Source: JBEVJC01 sp040510375 (GTDB lineage: Bacteria > Bacteroidota > Bacteroidia > Chitinophagales > Chitinophagaceae). From it: a stretch of DNA of 64,000 nt. The stretch is taken from contig JBEVJC010000022.1 of assembly GCA_040510375.1 (NCBI GenBank), positions 186,001-250,000 of the forward strand. The letters are read 5' to 3'. A program made the position numbers and the translations under genes. Shown one piece after another: positions 44,282 to 52,383 of the stretch. Each line of letters starts with the position of its first letter. The first letter of the stretch is position 1. The notes under the pieces were generated by a model. It searched no databases. It saw nothing but the letters and a program-made list of their open reading frames with translations, and was not told where the DNA came from.

Positions 44282-44982
44282 CCATGGATGGAGTACTTTC
44301 AAAAGACGAAATCAAACAACGCCTTGGCGAATACGCTGCAACACTAATCCCTGCTGGTGTAACCATCGGACTGGGAACCGGTACCACCGTATACTGGCTG
44401 ATAAGAGAATTGGGTAACCGCGTGCGGAAGGGACTCAACTGCCAGGTGGTGCCAACCTCGCAGGCCACCCGCGATCTGGCCGAACAGGAAGGTATCCGGG
44501 TAGTAAGCCTCAATGATGCGGGTCCGATTGCAATGACCATCGACGGTGCCGATGAAGCAAGTTTTGAATTTGACCTTATCAAGGGAGGTGGTGCCGCCCT
44601 GTTGCAGGAAAAGATGGTAGCAGCAGCTTCAGAAAAGATGATCGTGATTATCGGGGAAGATAAACATGTAGCCAGGCTCGGTAAATTCCCGCTTCCGGTG
44701 GAAGTGATCCCTGCAGGCTGGAAGCCGCTTGTACACAAGATCCTGGCCACCGGATGTAAGGAGGTTATACTTCGTGAAAAAAATAATGAACCGGTACTGA
44801 CCGACCACGGACATTATATTCTCGACTGCCATTATGAGCAGATCGATGATCCCGCGGCTCTCAATACCAGCTTACACCTGTTACCTGGCGTGGTGGAAAC
44901 CGGGCTGTTTATTAATATGGCCGATACATTGATTATCGGTTATGCTAACGGTGATATTGTGCGGGAAGACCGCTCCCGTTGA
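44278..44982 (+). CDS. rpiA: Ribose-5-phosphate isomerase A
   Basis: Interconverts ribose 5-phosphate and ribulose 5-phosphate in the pentose phosphate pathway. The 234 residues carry IGLGTGTTVYWLI, TIDGADEAS and KGGGAALLQEKM, the RpiA phosphate and base sites. The start ATG overlaps the flippase stop as ATGA; a second ATG two codons on is also possible. The pathway partner transketolase N-subunit is at 4.1 kb. Confidence 0.95.
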   Translation: MTMDGVLSKDEIKQRLGEYAATLIPAGVTIGLGTGTTVYWLIRELGNRVRKGLNCQVVPTSQATRDLAEQEGIRVVSLNDAGPIAMTIDGADEASFEFDLIKGGGAALLQEKMVAAASEKMIVIIGEDKHVARLGKFPLPVEVIPAGWKPLVHKILATGCKEVILREKNNEPVLTDHGHYILDCHYEQIDDPAALNTSLHLLPGVVETGLFINMADTLIIGYANGDIVREDRSR

Positions 44983-44989
44983 CCCACCA

Positions 44990-45631
44990 CTATCCCTTTA
45001 TAAAAGGATTATTCTTTTTTTCATGGCCAATGGTGGTGGCCGGTCCGTGTCCGGGCCAGACTGTTGTAGTATCAGGTAAAGTATACAGTTGCTCCCGGAT
45101 ACTGTTCAACAGGGTGGAATGGTCGGCACCGGGAAGATCGGTCCGGCCCACACTCCCGTTAAACAATACATCCCCGGCGATTACAAACCCTCCTGCCGGA
45201 TAGTAAAATGACACACTACCGGGTGAATGACCTGGTGTAAACAAAATCTTGAGTAAATCATCACCCAATATTACCGGCGAGCCCTCGCGTAGATATACCA
45301 GCTCTCCCTTATAATTTTCAAATGGCAGCTGCCAGAGGTCACCAGAGATGCCCGCCATCTCCAGCATGGGTTTTTCCAGTTCATGTATATGGGGTAAAAG
45401 TCCCCATGTATCAAACACAAACTTATTTCCGAATACATGATCCAGGTGACAATGGGTATTAAGCAGCAGAACGGGCGTCAGCCCTGTCTTTTCGATGGCC
45501 GTTTTTAATTCCTCCCTTTCTTCCGGAAAATAACACCCCGGATCTATAATGCAGCACTCCTTCCTGTCGTTATAGATTAGATAGGTATTCTCCTGAATGG
45601 GGCTAAATGTAAAGGCCTGAAGACTTAACAT
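44990..45631 (-). CDS. Metallo-beta-lactamase-fold hydrolase (glyoxalase II-like)
   Basis: Predicted Zn/Fe hydrolase. The 213 residues have the THCHLDHVFGN motif, FTPGHSPGSVSFY with the second His set, and a late VWPGHGPATTIGHE, the pattern of glyoxalase II-like proteins without the C-terminal substrate domain. Substrate uncertain (thioester or persulfide are common). The start ATG at 45631 is clear. It ends only 7 bases from the convergent rpiA stop. Confidence 0.9.
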   Translation of the reverse strand: MLSLQAFTFSPIQENTYLIYNDRKECCIIDPGCYFPEEREELKTAIEKTGLTPVLLLNTHCHLDHVFGNKFVFDTWGLLPHIHELEKPMLEMAGISGDLWQLPFENYKGELVYLREGSPVILGDDLLKILFTPGHSPGSVSFYYPAGGFVIAGDVLFNGSVGRTDLPGADHSTLLNSIREQLYTLPDTTTVWPGHGPATTIGHEKKNNPFIKG

Positions 45632-45672
45632 GGACGGTTTTTCGTATTTTTAAATATGATGCCCGAATCCGG

Positions 45673-45680
45673 TAAATTTG
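45673..45680 (+). promoter_or_regulatory. Putative -7 box of the large outer-membrane protein gene
   Basis: TAAATTTG, a full TAnnTTTG match, 113 bases before the ATG at 45793, implying a leader of about 105 bases. The -33 region has TTTTA only. Confidence 0.33.
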
Positions 45681-45792
45681 TTCCGGGAGGGCACTGATCA
45701 ATTACAAAGATAAACCTGAAACACCCCTTCCTGACTGCCAACTGTCTTTTTAACGAGTGCTCATTTTATATAATCGAAACAGCATAGCTTTT

Positions 45793-48700
45793 ATGACAAA
45801 AGTATCAAGCCTGACCGCCTGCCTTCTGCTCCTCATGGTTTCGGTATCGGAGGCACAGGTATCCACTGTGGAGTTTGGAAAGAACCGGATACAGTACCAG
45901 AAATTCAAATGGAAATATTACCAGACTGAAAACTTCAATACCTATTTCAGCCAGGACGGGCTGGGACTGGGAAAATATGTTGCGCAGATCGCGGAAACAG
46001 AACTTCCCGGTATCGAAGAATTTGTAGAATATGGAATGCAGCGCCGCACCAATATTATTGTTTATAACAATTTTGAGGAAATGCAACAGTCCAATATTGG
46101 CCTGGGCATCGACTGGCAGAATACCGGTGGGGTAACCAAACTGGTCAATAATAAAATGCTGGTATATTTTGATGGTAACCATGATAACCTGCGTCGCCAG
46201 ATCAGGCAGGGACTGGCCAGGGTGCTGGTGGAAAACGTGCTGTTCGGCGACGACCTGGGCGAATTCGCCGCCAACCAGGCATTACTTGATCTTCCCAAAT
46301 GGCTGACCGATGGTTATATTGAATATGCTGCGGAAAACTGGAGCCCTTCATTGGACGACGACCTGCGTTCAGTAATGTTATCCGGTATCTATACCAAGTT
46401 TTACCAGTTTGCCTATGAACGTCCAAACCTTGCTGGACATGCATTCTGGAAATATATTGCCGATAAATACGGTAAGAATAAAGTCACCTACTTCCTGTAC
46501 CTGGCGCGGATCTACCGCAACCTCAACAATGCATCCCAGAAACTGGCAAGTAAAAAATTCAAGGCCCTGCTGAGCGATTTCATGCTGGAAGTACCCCAGA
46601 CTTATTATAAAGATATCCGTGGCCGCCGGAATGCCCCCAAGGGTCAGCTGGGTGTGAGTGAAGTGATTGGCAAAAAGGATTACATGCACTTCAACGCAAA
46701 CCCCAACCCCAAAAGTTTCACCTATGCCGTGGTGGAATTCAACCAGGGGATCTATACCGTTGTGCTGGTGGAGAATTTCGTAACCCGCAAAACATTACTG
46801 CGTTTTGGTACCAAAACAAAGGAACTGGAAAAAAACCCCAACTACCCCCTCCTTGCATGGGATGGAAAGGGCAGCCGCCTTGCTGTGCTTTATTCTGATA
46901 AAGGCAAACTCAAATTATTTGTTTATGACGCTATCCAGCGGTTCAAACCCATAAAGCAGGACCTGCCCATGTTCAACCAGGTGCAGGATATGAAATTTAT
47001 GCTGGATGCAAATACGCTCCTGCTTAGTGCGGTACGGAGCGGGCAGACAGATATCTATTCCTACAAAATGGATAAACAGACATTTGACCAGATCACCAAT
47101 GATGTTTATGATGATCTCGATCCTGCGTTTGTAGCCTTTCCCAACAAGACGGGTATTATCTATAGCAGTAACCGGCCTTCGGCACTGGCAGTTTCGGGCG
47201 ACGACTCCCTTCCTGCACCCCACTTTAATATTTTCCTGGTCGACAACTGGAATAAATCAGATTACAAACAGATCTCACAGCTGACCAATGTTAACTATGG
47301 TAACGCACGTTTCCCTTCACAATACAATACTTCCCATTTTACATTTATCAGCGACCAGAACGGTGTAAACAACCGTTACGCGGGATTCTTCCGTACGGAG
47401 AGGGCCGGACTGGATACATTGGTGTTCATTGGTGATGAGGTATTGAGGAACCCGCCACTGAAAGAAGTAGACAGTTTATTGAAAGAATGGGATAAAACAG
47501 ATATTGACTCAATCGGTTTTGTTTCAATCACCAATGATTCTGCCTATAGTTTTCCGTTAACGAACTACCAGAGCAGTATGCTTGAAACCCGCACTGCCGG
47601 CGATAATCAGCTGGTAAGTGAAGTCGTAAAACTGGGTGATGTAAAACTGATGTACCGGCTGAAGGTGGATGAAAATGCATTACGCCGCCGTAATGTGGCC
47701 GCCCGACCGACCGAATACCGTAAACAGGTAATGGATGAGGAACGAAAAAACCAGAACCGCACCGCACCGATCCAGCAGGCAGGAGAAGACACGGTAAAAG
47801 CACCAACAGATTTCTTCCAGAGTGAATTCGGTAATGAAAAAACTGACACTTCAATTGTAGTGGGACAGGTAATAACCGCTGAGCCGGTACAGGAACCAAC
47901 CATCCTTCGTAAAGCAAGATTGTATGAATACCGTCCGCCTAAATTCTTTGCGGATTACGTTGTAACCGGTTTTAATAACTCGGTATTCGTGCTGAATAAG
48001 TACCAGCAGTTCAATGGAGGTAATGGTCCGATAAACCTGTCCAATGGTTCATCGTTCAATGGACTGATTAGGCTGGGTACCGGCGACCTTATGGAAGATT
48101 TCAAATTTGTAGGCGGCATCCGGATAGCACCCAACCTGCGTGATAATGATGTTTATTTTTCTTTCACCAACCTGCGTAAACGTTTCGACTGGGGATTGAT
48201 TTATTACCGTTCTACCAGTGAAATAAACGCGGCACTTGACATCGCGGGAGGTGGCAGGATCCTGTTGCCGGCCAAACAGTATTCTTCCTATTATATGGCA
48301 ACTATCAAGTATCCCCTTGATCGCCTGAGAAGCCTGAAAGCCACGCTGGGTCCCCGTTTCGACAGGATACTTGCAACCACTGCCGGTGCAGCAAACGTTG
48401 GACAGGATGTATTACTGGTAAAAGACAGGAAAATTTCTTTTGGCCAGCTTAGCCTGGAATATATTTTCGACAATACCATCAACCCGGCTACCAATATATG
48501 GAAGGGACTCCGGTACAAAGTTTATTCAGACATGTTCGGCCAGTTGAGTAAACCAACAGATGGTGCCGATGGCAACCCTATCGGCCGGTTTATGTTTACG
48601 GCCGGATTTGATGCACGTCACTACCTGCCTATCTACCGTAATGTAATCTGGGCAGTTCGTGCAGGAGGTGATTTCTCATTTGGTGAGCAGAAAGTAGTGT

Positions 48701-49194
48701 ATTACCTGGGTGGTGTTGATAACTGGTTCGGACCAAAATTCAACGATGGTACACCGGTTGCGCAGAACTATACCTACCAGTCGCTTGCTGTTAATCTCCG
48801 CGGTTTCAAACAGAATATTGCCAATGGTAATAATGCCCTCGTTATAAATAGTGAAATCCGGGTTCCGGTGTTCTCCACGTTCTTCAATAAACCGATCAAC
48901 AACGCTTTCCTGCGCAATCTCCAGATCGTCCAGTTTGTGGATCTCGGATCAGCATGGGTTGACAAGCTGTCGAATATCCGTCGTCCACAGAATACATTCA
49001 CGGATCCAAGTGGGGTAAATCCATTTTCGGTTCGTTTCAAAGCTGGTGGTTTAGGACCTTTCGCGGGTGGTTATGGATTTGGTGCAAGAAGTACGATCCT
49101 CGGATATTTCCTGCGTGTTGATGCTGCATGGGAAATGAATGGTGTGTTCAAAGGCAAGCCAATGTGGTATTTCGCAATGGGCTTTGATTTCTGA
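45793..49194 (+). CDS. Outer-membrane protein: pseudo-peptidase, TolB-like propeller and C-terminal beta barrel
   Basis: 1133 residues with a signal peptide (about 1-22, ending VSEAQ). The N-terminal part (about 25-265) resembles gluzincin peptidase-MA domains: LRRQIRQGLARVLVENVLFG takes the place of the helix that normally carries HExxH, and LPKWLTDGYIEYAAE keeps the W..G..EY motif with the third ligand. The zinc His pair is absent. The middle (about 290-560) has TolB/PD40-like strand repeats. The C-terminal third (about 730-1133) is a 16-strand-like barrel ending in aromatic F (FAMGFDF), as in BamA/Omp85-type barrels. Function unknown; surface or assembly role is an inference. Confidence 0.8.
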   Translation: MTKVSSLTACLLLLMVSVSEAQVSTVEFGKNRIQYQKFKWKYYQTENFNTYFSQDGLGLGKYVAQIAETELPGIEEFVEYGMQRRTNIIVYNNFEEMQQSNIGLGIDWQNTGGVTKLVNNKMLVYFDGNHDNLRRQIRQGLARVLVENVLFGDDLGEFAANQALLDLPKWLTDGYIEYAAENWSPSLDDDLRSVMLSGIYTKFYQFAYERPNLAGHAFWKYIADKYGKNKVTYFLYLARIYRNLNNASQKLASKKFKALLSDFMLEVPQTYYKDIRGRRNAPKGQLGVSEVIGKKDYMHFNANPNPKSFTYAVVEFNQGIYTVVLVENFVTRKTLLRFGTKTKELEKNPNYPLLAWDGKGSRLAVLYSDKGKLKLFVYDAIQRFKPIKQDLPMFNQVQDMKFMLDANTLLLSAVRSGQTDIYSYKMDKQTFDQITNDVYDDLDPAFVAFPNKTGIIYSSNRPSALAVSGDDSLPAPHFNIFLVDNWNKSDYKQISQLTNVNYGNARFPSQYNTSHFTFISDQNGVNNRYAGFFRTERAGLDTLVFIGDEVLRNPPLKEVDSLLKEWDKTDIDSIGFVSITNDSAYSFPLTNYQSSMLETRTAGDNQLVSEVVKLGDVKLMYRLKVDENALRRRNVAARPTEYRKQVMDEERKNQNRTAPIQQAGEDTVKAPTDFFQSEFGNEKTDTSIVVGQVITAEPVQEPTILRKARLYEYRPPKFFADYVVTGFNNSVFVLNKYQQFNGGNGPINLSNGSSFNGLIRLGTGDLMEDFKFVGGIRIAPNLRDNDVYFSFTNLRKRFDWGLIYYRSTSEINAALDIAGGGRILLPAKQYSSYYMATIKYPLDRLRSLKATLGPRFDRILATTAGAANVGQDVLLVKDRKISFGQLSLEYIFDNTINPATNIWKGLRYKVYSDMFGQLSKPTDGADGNPIGRFMFTAGFDARHYLPIYRNVIWAVRAGGDFSFGEQKVVYYLGGVDNWFGPKFNDGTPVAQNYTYQSLAVNLRGFKQNIANGNNALVINSEIRVPVFSTFFNKPINNAFLRNLQIVQFVDLGSAWVDKLSNIRRPQNTFTDPSGVNPFSVRFKAGGLGPFAGGYGFGARSTILGYFLRVDAAWEMNGVFKGKPMWYFAMGFDF

Positions 49195-49231
49195 TAAATA
49201 CCCGGTGTTTCGGGACAATATAAGATCCTTT

Positions 49232-49268
49232 AAAAAACAGCCTCCGCGATGGGAGGCTGTTTTTTTTT
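49232..49268. terminator. Bidirectional terminator after the large outer-membrane protein gene
   Basis: Stem AACAGCCTCC / GGAGGCTGTT with a 6-base loop, extended by A/T pairs. T8 follows on the plus strand and T6 on the minus strand, so it can also serve the convergent creD operon. Confidence 0.92.
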
Positions 49269-49336
49269 CACTGTAGTCAAAGGATACGGAACGGATACCA
49301 ACCAACAATGGTAGCGGATAAGGCTAATGGTCATGG

Positions 49337-50626
49337 TTACCATTGAAGTTTCTTTGAGAATTTCATGATCACTCCAAGTGTGAGGAATAATCCTATACTT
49401 CCGAGCAGGAGTGAAAGATCCTGCAACTGGAGGATGCAGAAAATGTAAGAGTACAGTAAGAGCATTACAACAGCGATCACTGCCGACAGCCGGGTTGATT
49501 GCAGTAACCCGCTGACGAACCAGGCAATCAACCCGATAGTGGCCAGGGCCGAAATCAGATACGCAAGATCAAAACCCGTGTATTCAGAAATAGCCAGCAA
49601 TAAGGTATAAAACAGCACAAGTGCCAGTCCAACCAACCCGTACTGCACCGGATGGATCGATTTTTTACTATTGATTTCTACCAGGAAAAAAGCAGCGAAC
49701 GTGAGCACAATACAAAGGAATGCATACTTGACCGAGCGGAGAATCTTCTGGTAATTATTTACCTGGATAAACAGGTCGGCACCAAACGCTGCACCCTGCA
49801 GGTTAAGATCGGTTTCCTTCCAGGCCTGTGGAAACGACCTGTTCTGGGCCATGCTCCTCCAGGTTGCCTTGAATCCACTGTCGGAGATCTGGTGTACGGG
49901 TAATCCGCTGCCGGTGAAACTTGGATCGGGCCAGCCCGAAACCATTTTTACTGTTGTCTGCCTGCCCACGGGAGTAAATAATAATTGTTCTGAACCATTG
50001 ATATGGAAGTTGCAGGAAAAATCGACTGTCTCTCCTGACTGGATTTTTACGGGCGAATTAAATCCATCATTGATTACAGGTTTCTTTTCCGATGAAAGGG
50101 AGAGTGGCACCTGCTGCTGGTTCCATAACAATTTCATTTCATCCTGTAATCCTTTCGGGTCAGTAAGTCCGACAGAAACAAACGCACGGTCCCAGAGTAT
50201 CGAACCGGCCGGAATGTTCAGCGAGTTGATCGCCTGCGGTGTAAACTGTCCCTTCATCCTGATGTCTGCACTGTACAACATCACCTGGTAGATACCGCGA
50301 TATTTTTTCTCCGGCTTTACATCTGATTCAATGTTTAATAATTCAGGAAGTATATACGCCAGTTTGTTCAGGGTTGTTATTCCGTTTCTACCTGTCAGCG
50401 TATCTGTATAGGGAAGCACCAGTACAGGGCCTGTTACAGTCTGTCGTCCGGCCCAACGGGAAGTAATCTCACGGGAGGCTTCCTGTTGCGTACCCTGGCG
50501 TTCAAACACCAGGTTTTTTACATAATGGGTGGGTATCAGCAGCAACAGTACAAGCGCACCGATGATCATTGCTTTCATTAACAGTTTACTTCGTTGCCAG
50601 ATGGTGGCAGTGGTTGTTGTTTCCAT
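49337..50626 (-). CDS. creD: CreD-family inner-membrane protein
   Basis: Envelope protein known in enteric bacteria as a CreBC regulon member linked to colicin E2 tolerance; exact biochemical role unknown. The 429 residues have an N-terminal TM (about 15-37), a periplasmic domain (about 40-290) with TGPVLVLPYTDT and the family motif FSCNFHINGSEQLLFTPVG, and a cluster of five to six TM helices at 295-420. In this phylum it often sits beside a small winged-helix regulator, as here. It is last in a four-gene minus-strand cluster. Confidence 0.92.
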   Translation of the reverse strand: METTTTATIWQRSKLLMKAMIIGALVLLLLIPTHYVKNLVFERQGTQQEASREITSRWAGRQTVTGPVLVLPYTDTLTGRNGITTLNKLAYILPELLNIESDVKPEKKYRGIYQVMLYSADIRMKGQFTPQAINSLNIPAGSILWDRAFVSVGLTDPKGLQDEMKLLWNQQQVPLSLSSEKKPVINDGFNSPVKIQSGETVDFSCNFHINGSEQLLFTPVGRQTTVKMVSGWPDPSFTGSGLPVHQISDSGFKATWRSMAQNRSFPQAWKETDLNLQGAAFGADLFIQVNNYQKILRSVKYAFLCIVLTFAAFFLVEINSKKSIHPVQYGLVGLALVLFYTLLLAISEYTGFDLAYLISALATIGLIAWFVSGLLQSTRLSAVIAVVMLLLYSYIFCILQLQDLSLLLGSIGLFLTLGVIMKFSKKLQW

Positions 50627-50701
50627 TTTTAGTTTGCGGGTTTTATAGTTGGTAATTTTTATGCCGTGGGTTGAATAACCTGATATGTCTGCGATCAGTC
50701 G

Positions 50702-51229
50702 TTAAGGAACCACCATGTTGGCGGATCGTGTACAACCTTCTTCTGTAATCTGGCCGGTCTCCATCTTTTTGATAAGCTTTCTTACAATAACAAGGGGAAT
50801 AAGACCAATTACACCGAAGGAACAATCGATCAGCCTCCATTCTGTTGAGATGCCCCTGAAATAACCGGCCACAAAGGCAAAGGGAATGATCAATACACAG
50901 GCAATCATTCCAAATTCGATCACCCATTTATTACGGACCGGGTCGCGATAGGGACCAACAAAAAGAATGGCGAGAACAAAATGGGCGAAGGCCAGCCAGT
51001 CGTATCCATAGTTCATGAATGGATAATGAACCCGGTTATGGATCAACGCCTCATGGACCCGGGTAAACCAGTGTCCCGCATCACCGCCGGGAAAGAGGCG
51101 ACGCAGGATCTTCAGTTCTGCTTCAAGGGGGATGGCCGTTGCCCCGCTGATGAACAGGGCCGCCATAAAAAAGATAAGCCAGCAACGGATAACCCGCATT
51201 TCGCTTCTATTTTCAAAAGTACTTTGCAT
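50702..51229 (-). CDS. Integral membrane protein, 175 residues, unknown family
   Basis: Four hydrophobic segments (about 13-33, 80-95, 105-125, 135-155) with a loop rich in His, Arg and Trp between the first two (GDAGHWFTRVHEALIHNRVHYPF). A charged C-terminal tail (KLIKKMETGQITEEG) is cytosolic. No known motif. It lies between the winged-helix gene and creD on the same strand, so co-regulation with the envelope response is likely. The start ATG at 51229 is clear. Confidence 0.78.
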   Translation of the reverse strand: MQSTFENRSEMRVIRCWLIFFMAALFISGATAIPLEAELKILRRLFPGGDAGHWFTRVHEALIHNRVHYPFMNYGYDWLAFAHFVLAILFVGPYRDPVRNKWVIEFGMIACVLIIPFAFVAGYFRGISTEWRLIDCSFGVIGLIPLVIVRKLIKKMETGQITEEGCTRSANMVVP

Positions 51230-51253
51230 TTCAAAGTGTTTAGATAAAAAAAA

Positions 51254-51553
51254 TTATTTTATTCCCCTAATCATGTTTTCCAGGGCTGTAATATGATCGG
51301 TAAAAGCTTTCTGACCGGTGCGTGTAATAGTATAGGTGGTGTTCGTCTTCCTTCCTATGAAACCTTTGTGCACCTTCAGGTATCCATTCTCCTCCAGGCT
51401 CACCAGGTGGGTAGCCAGGTTACCATCCGTTACTTCCAGCATTTGTTTCAGGTCGTTAAAACTGATCTCCTCATTCACCACCAGTATGCTCATCACACCA
51501 AGACGGATCCTGTTATCGAACACTTTATTCAAACCATTAATGGGATTCTTCAT
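51254..51553 (-). CDS. Small winged-helix transcriptional regulator
   Basis: A 99-residue DNA-binding protein of the MarR/PadR-like small winged-helix group. A helix-turn-helix (about 30-58, SFNDLKQMLEVTDGNLATHLVSLEENGYL in pieces) and a wing (GRKTNTTYTITRTGQKAF) are seen, ending in a short dimerisation helix. No ligand domain, so the signal may come from the neighbouring membrane proteins. It is the second gene of the cluster that ends in creD and is probably its own regulator. Confidence 0.88.
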   Translation of the reverse strand: MKNPINGLNKVFDNRIRLGVMSILVVNEEISFNDLKQMLEVTDGNLATHLVSLEENGYLKVHKGFIGRKTNTTYTITRTGQKAFTDHITALENMIRGIK

Positions 51554-51622
51554 CTATGTTTATTTTCATTCAGTTCCGGTAAATGTAACTGCCGGCTTCA
51601 CAAGGTCTTTCTGAAAATCAAT

Positions 51623-52267
51623 TCAGGACTTCCGTTCATACTTCACCCACATGATAATGCCGTAGAGGATATGCAGGATTCCAAAACCAAATGCCCAGAA
51701 ATATAATCCATAACCAATCCAGAACATATTCAGTAAACCGAGCGCAATTTCCGAAAGTCCGAGATATCGAATGTCGGTCAGGGTATATTTACTGGCATTC
51801 ACAAGGGCCAGGCCGTAAAACATCAGGCTTGCCGGAGCAACGAATCTCCATTCATTATGCCATAACATCCCGATAATAAAACATGCACCGGCTGCAATGG
51901 GAATTGCAGTGTTCCAGAAAAGCCGCCTGGAAGTGATATTCCAGAGTGAACTGCCCTGTTTCCTGGATCGCCTCCAGGTAAAATAGAATGCCGAGGCAAG
52001 TGCAAGGAAAAAAACAAGCGAAGCCACCCAGAGCAGGGTCATCCGGAGCCAGTCAAATGAAACCGAATCGTAGCCAGTACGATTATAGTCGTTGTAATAT
52101 GCGGGGAAAATGTAATGCCTGGTGTAGAATGCCCCTGCTAGTGCAAAAACCCCGGCAGAGACACCGCTGAGACCGCTTAGGGAAAGGAAACGACTGGATC
52201 TCTCCATCATTTCCCTGATATGCCTGACATCCTTTAACTCTTCGGTTGGTTGGTTTTGAAAGCTCAT
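51623..52267 (-). CDS. Integral membrane protein, 214 residues, possible sensor of the creD cluster
   Basis: A soluble N-terminal helix (TEELKDVRHIREMMERSSRFLSL) precedes six hydrophobic segments from about residue 35 to 205. No known catalytic motif. The cytosolic helix next to the membrane is of the kind that can bind a small regulator. The longer frame (to 52333) is rejected because a good promoter with TTG-N20-TTACTTTG lies inside it; the ATG at 52267 follows at 19 bases. First gene of the four-gene unit. Confidence 0.78.
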   Translation of the reverse strand: MSFQNQPTEELKDVRHIREMMERSSRFLSLSGLSGVSAGVFALAGAFYTRHYIFPAYYNDYNRTGYDSVSFDWLRMTLLWVASLVFFLALASAFYFTWRRSRKQGSSLWNITSRRLFWNTAIPIAAGACFIIGMLWHNEWRFVAPASLMFYGLALVNASKYTLTDIRYLGLSEIALGLLNMFWIGYGLYFWAFGFGILHILYGIIMWVKYERKS

Positions 52268-52285
52268 AAAAAGCACTTTGAGACG

Positions 52286-52316
52286 CAAAGTAATGCCGTT
52301 TTTTCCATATCTCCAA
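52286..52316 (-). promoter_or_regulatory. Promoter of the four-gene creD operon
   Basis: On the minus strand, TTG (52316-52314), 20 bases, TTACTTTG (52293-52286). The form is identical to the ABC exporter promoter at 6752-6783. Confidence 0.55.
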
Positions 52317-52369
52317 GTTTTTTCCATAACCATACACGTGAATCGGTGTTATAAATGGGAACCAACCAG

Positions 52370-52377
52370 TAAATTTG
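52370..52377 (+). promoter_or_regulatory. Putative -7 box of the DUF5686 gene, near-leaderless
   Basis: TAAATTTG, full TAnnTTTG match, six bases before the ATG at 52384. A normal start site would fall on the start codon. Confidence 0.42.
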
Positions 52378-52383
52378 TCCCAG

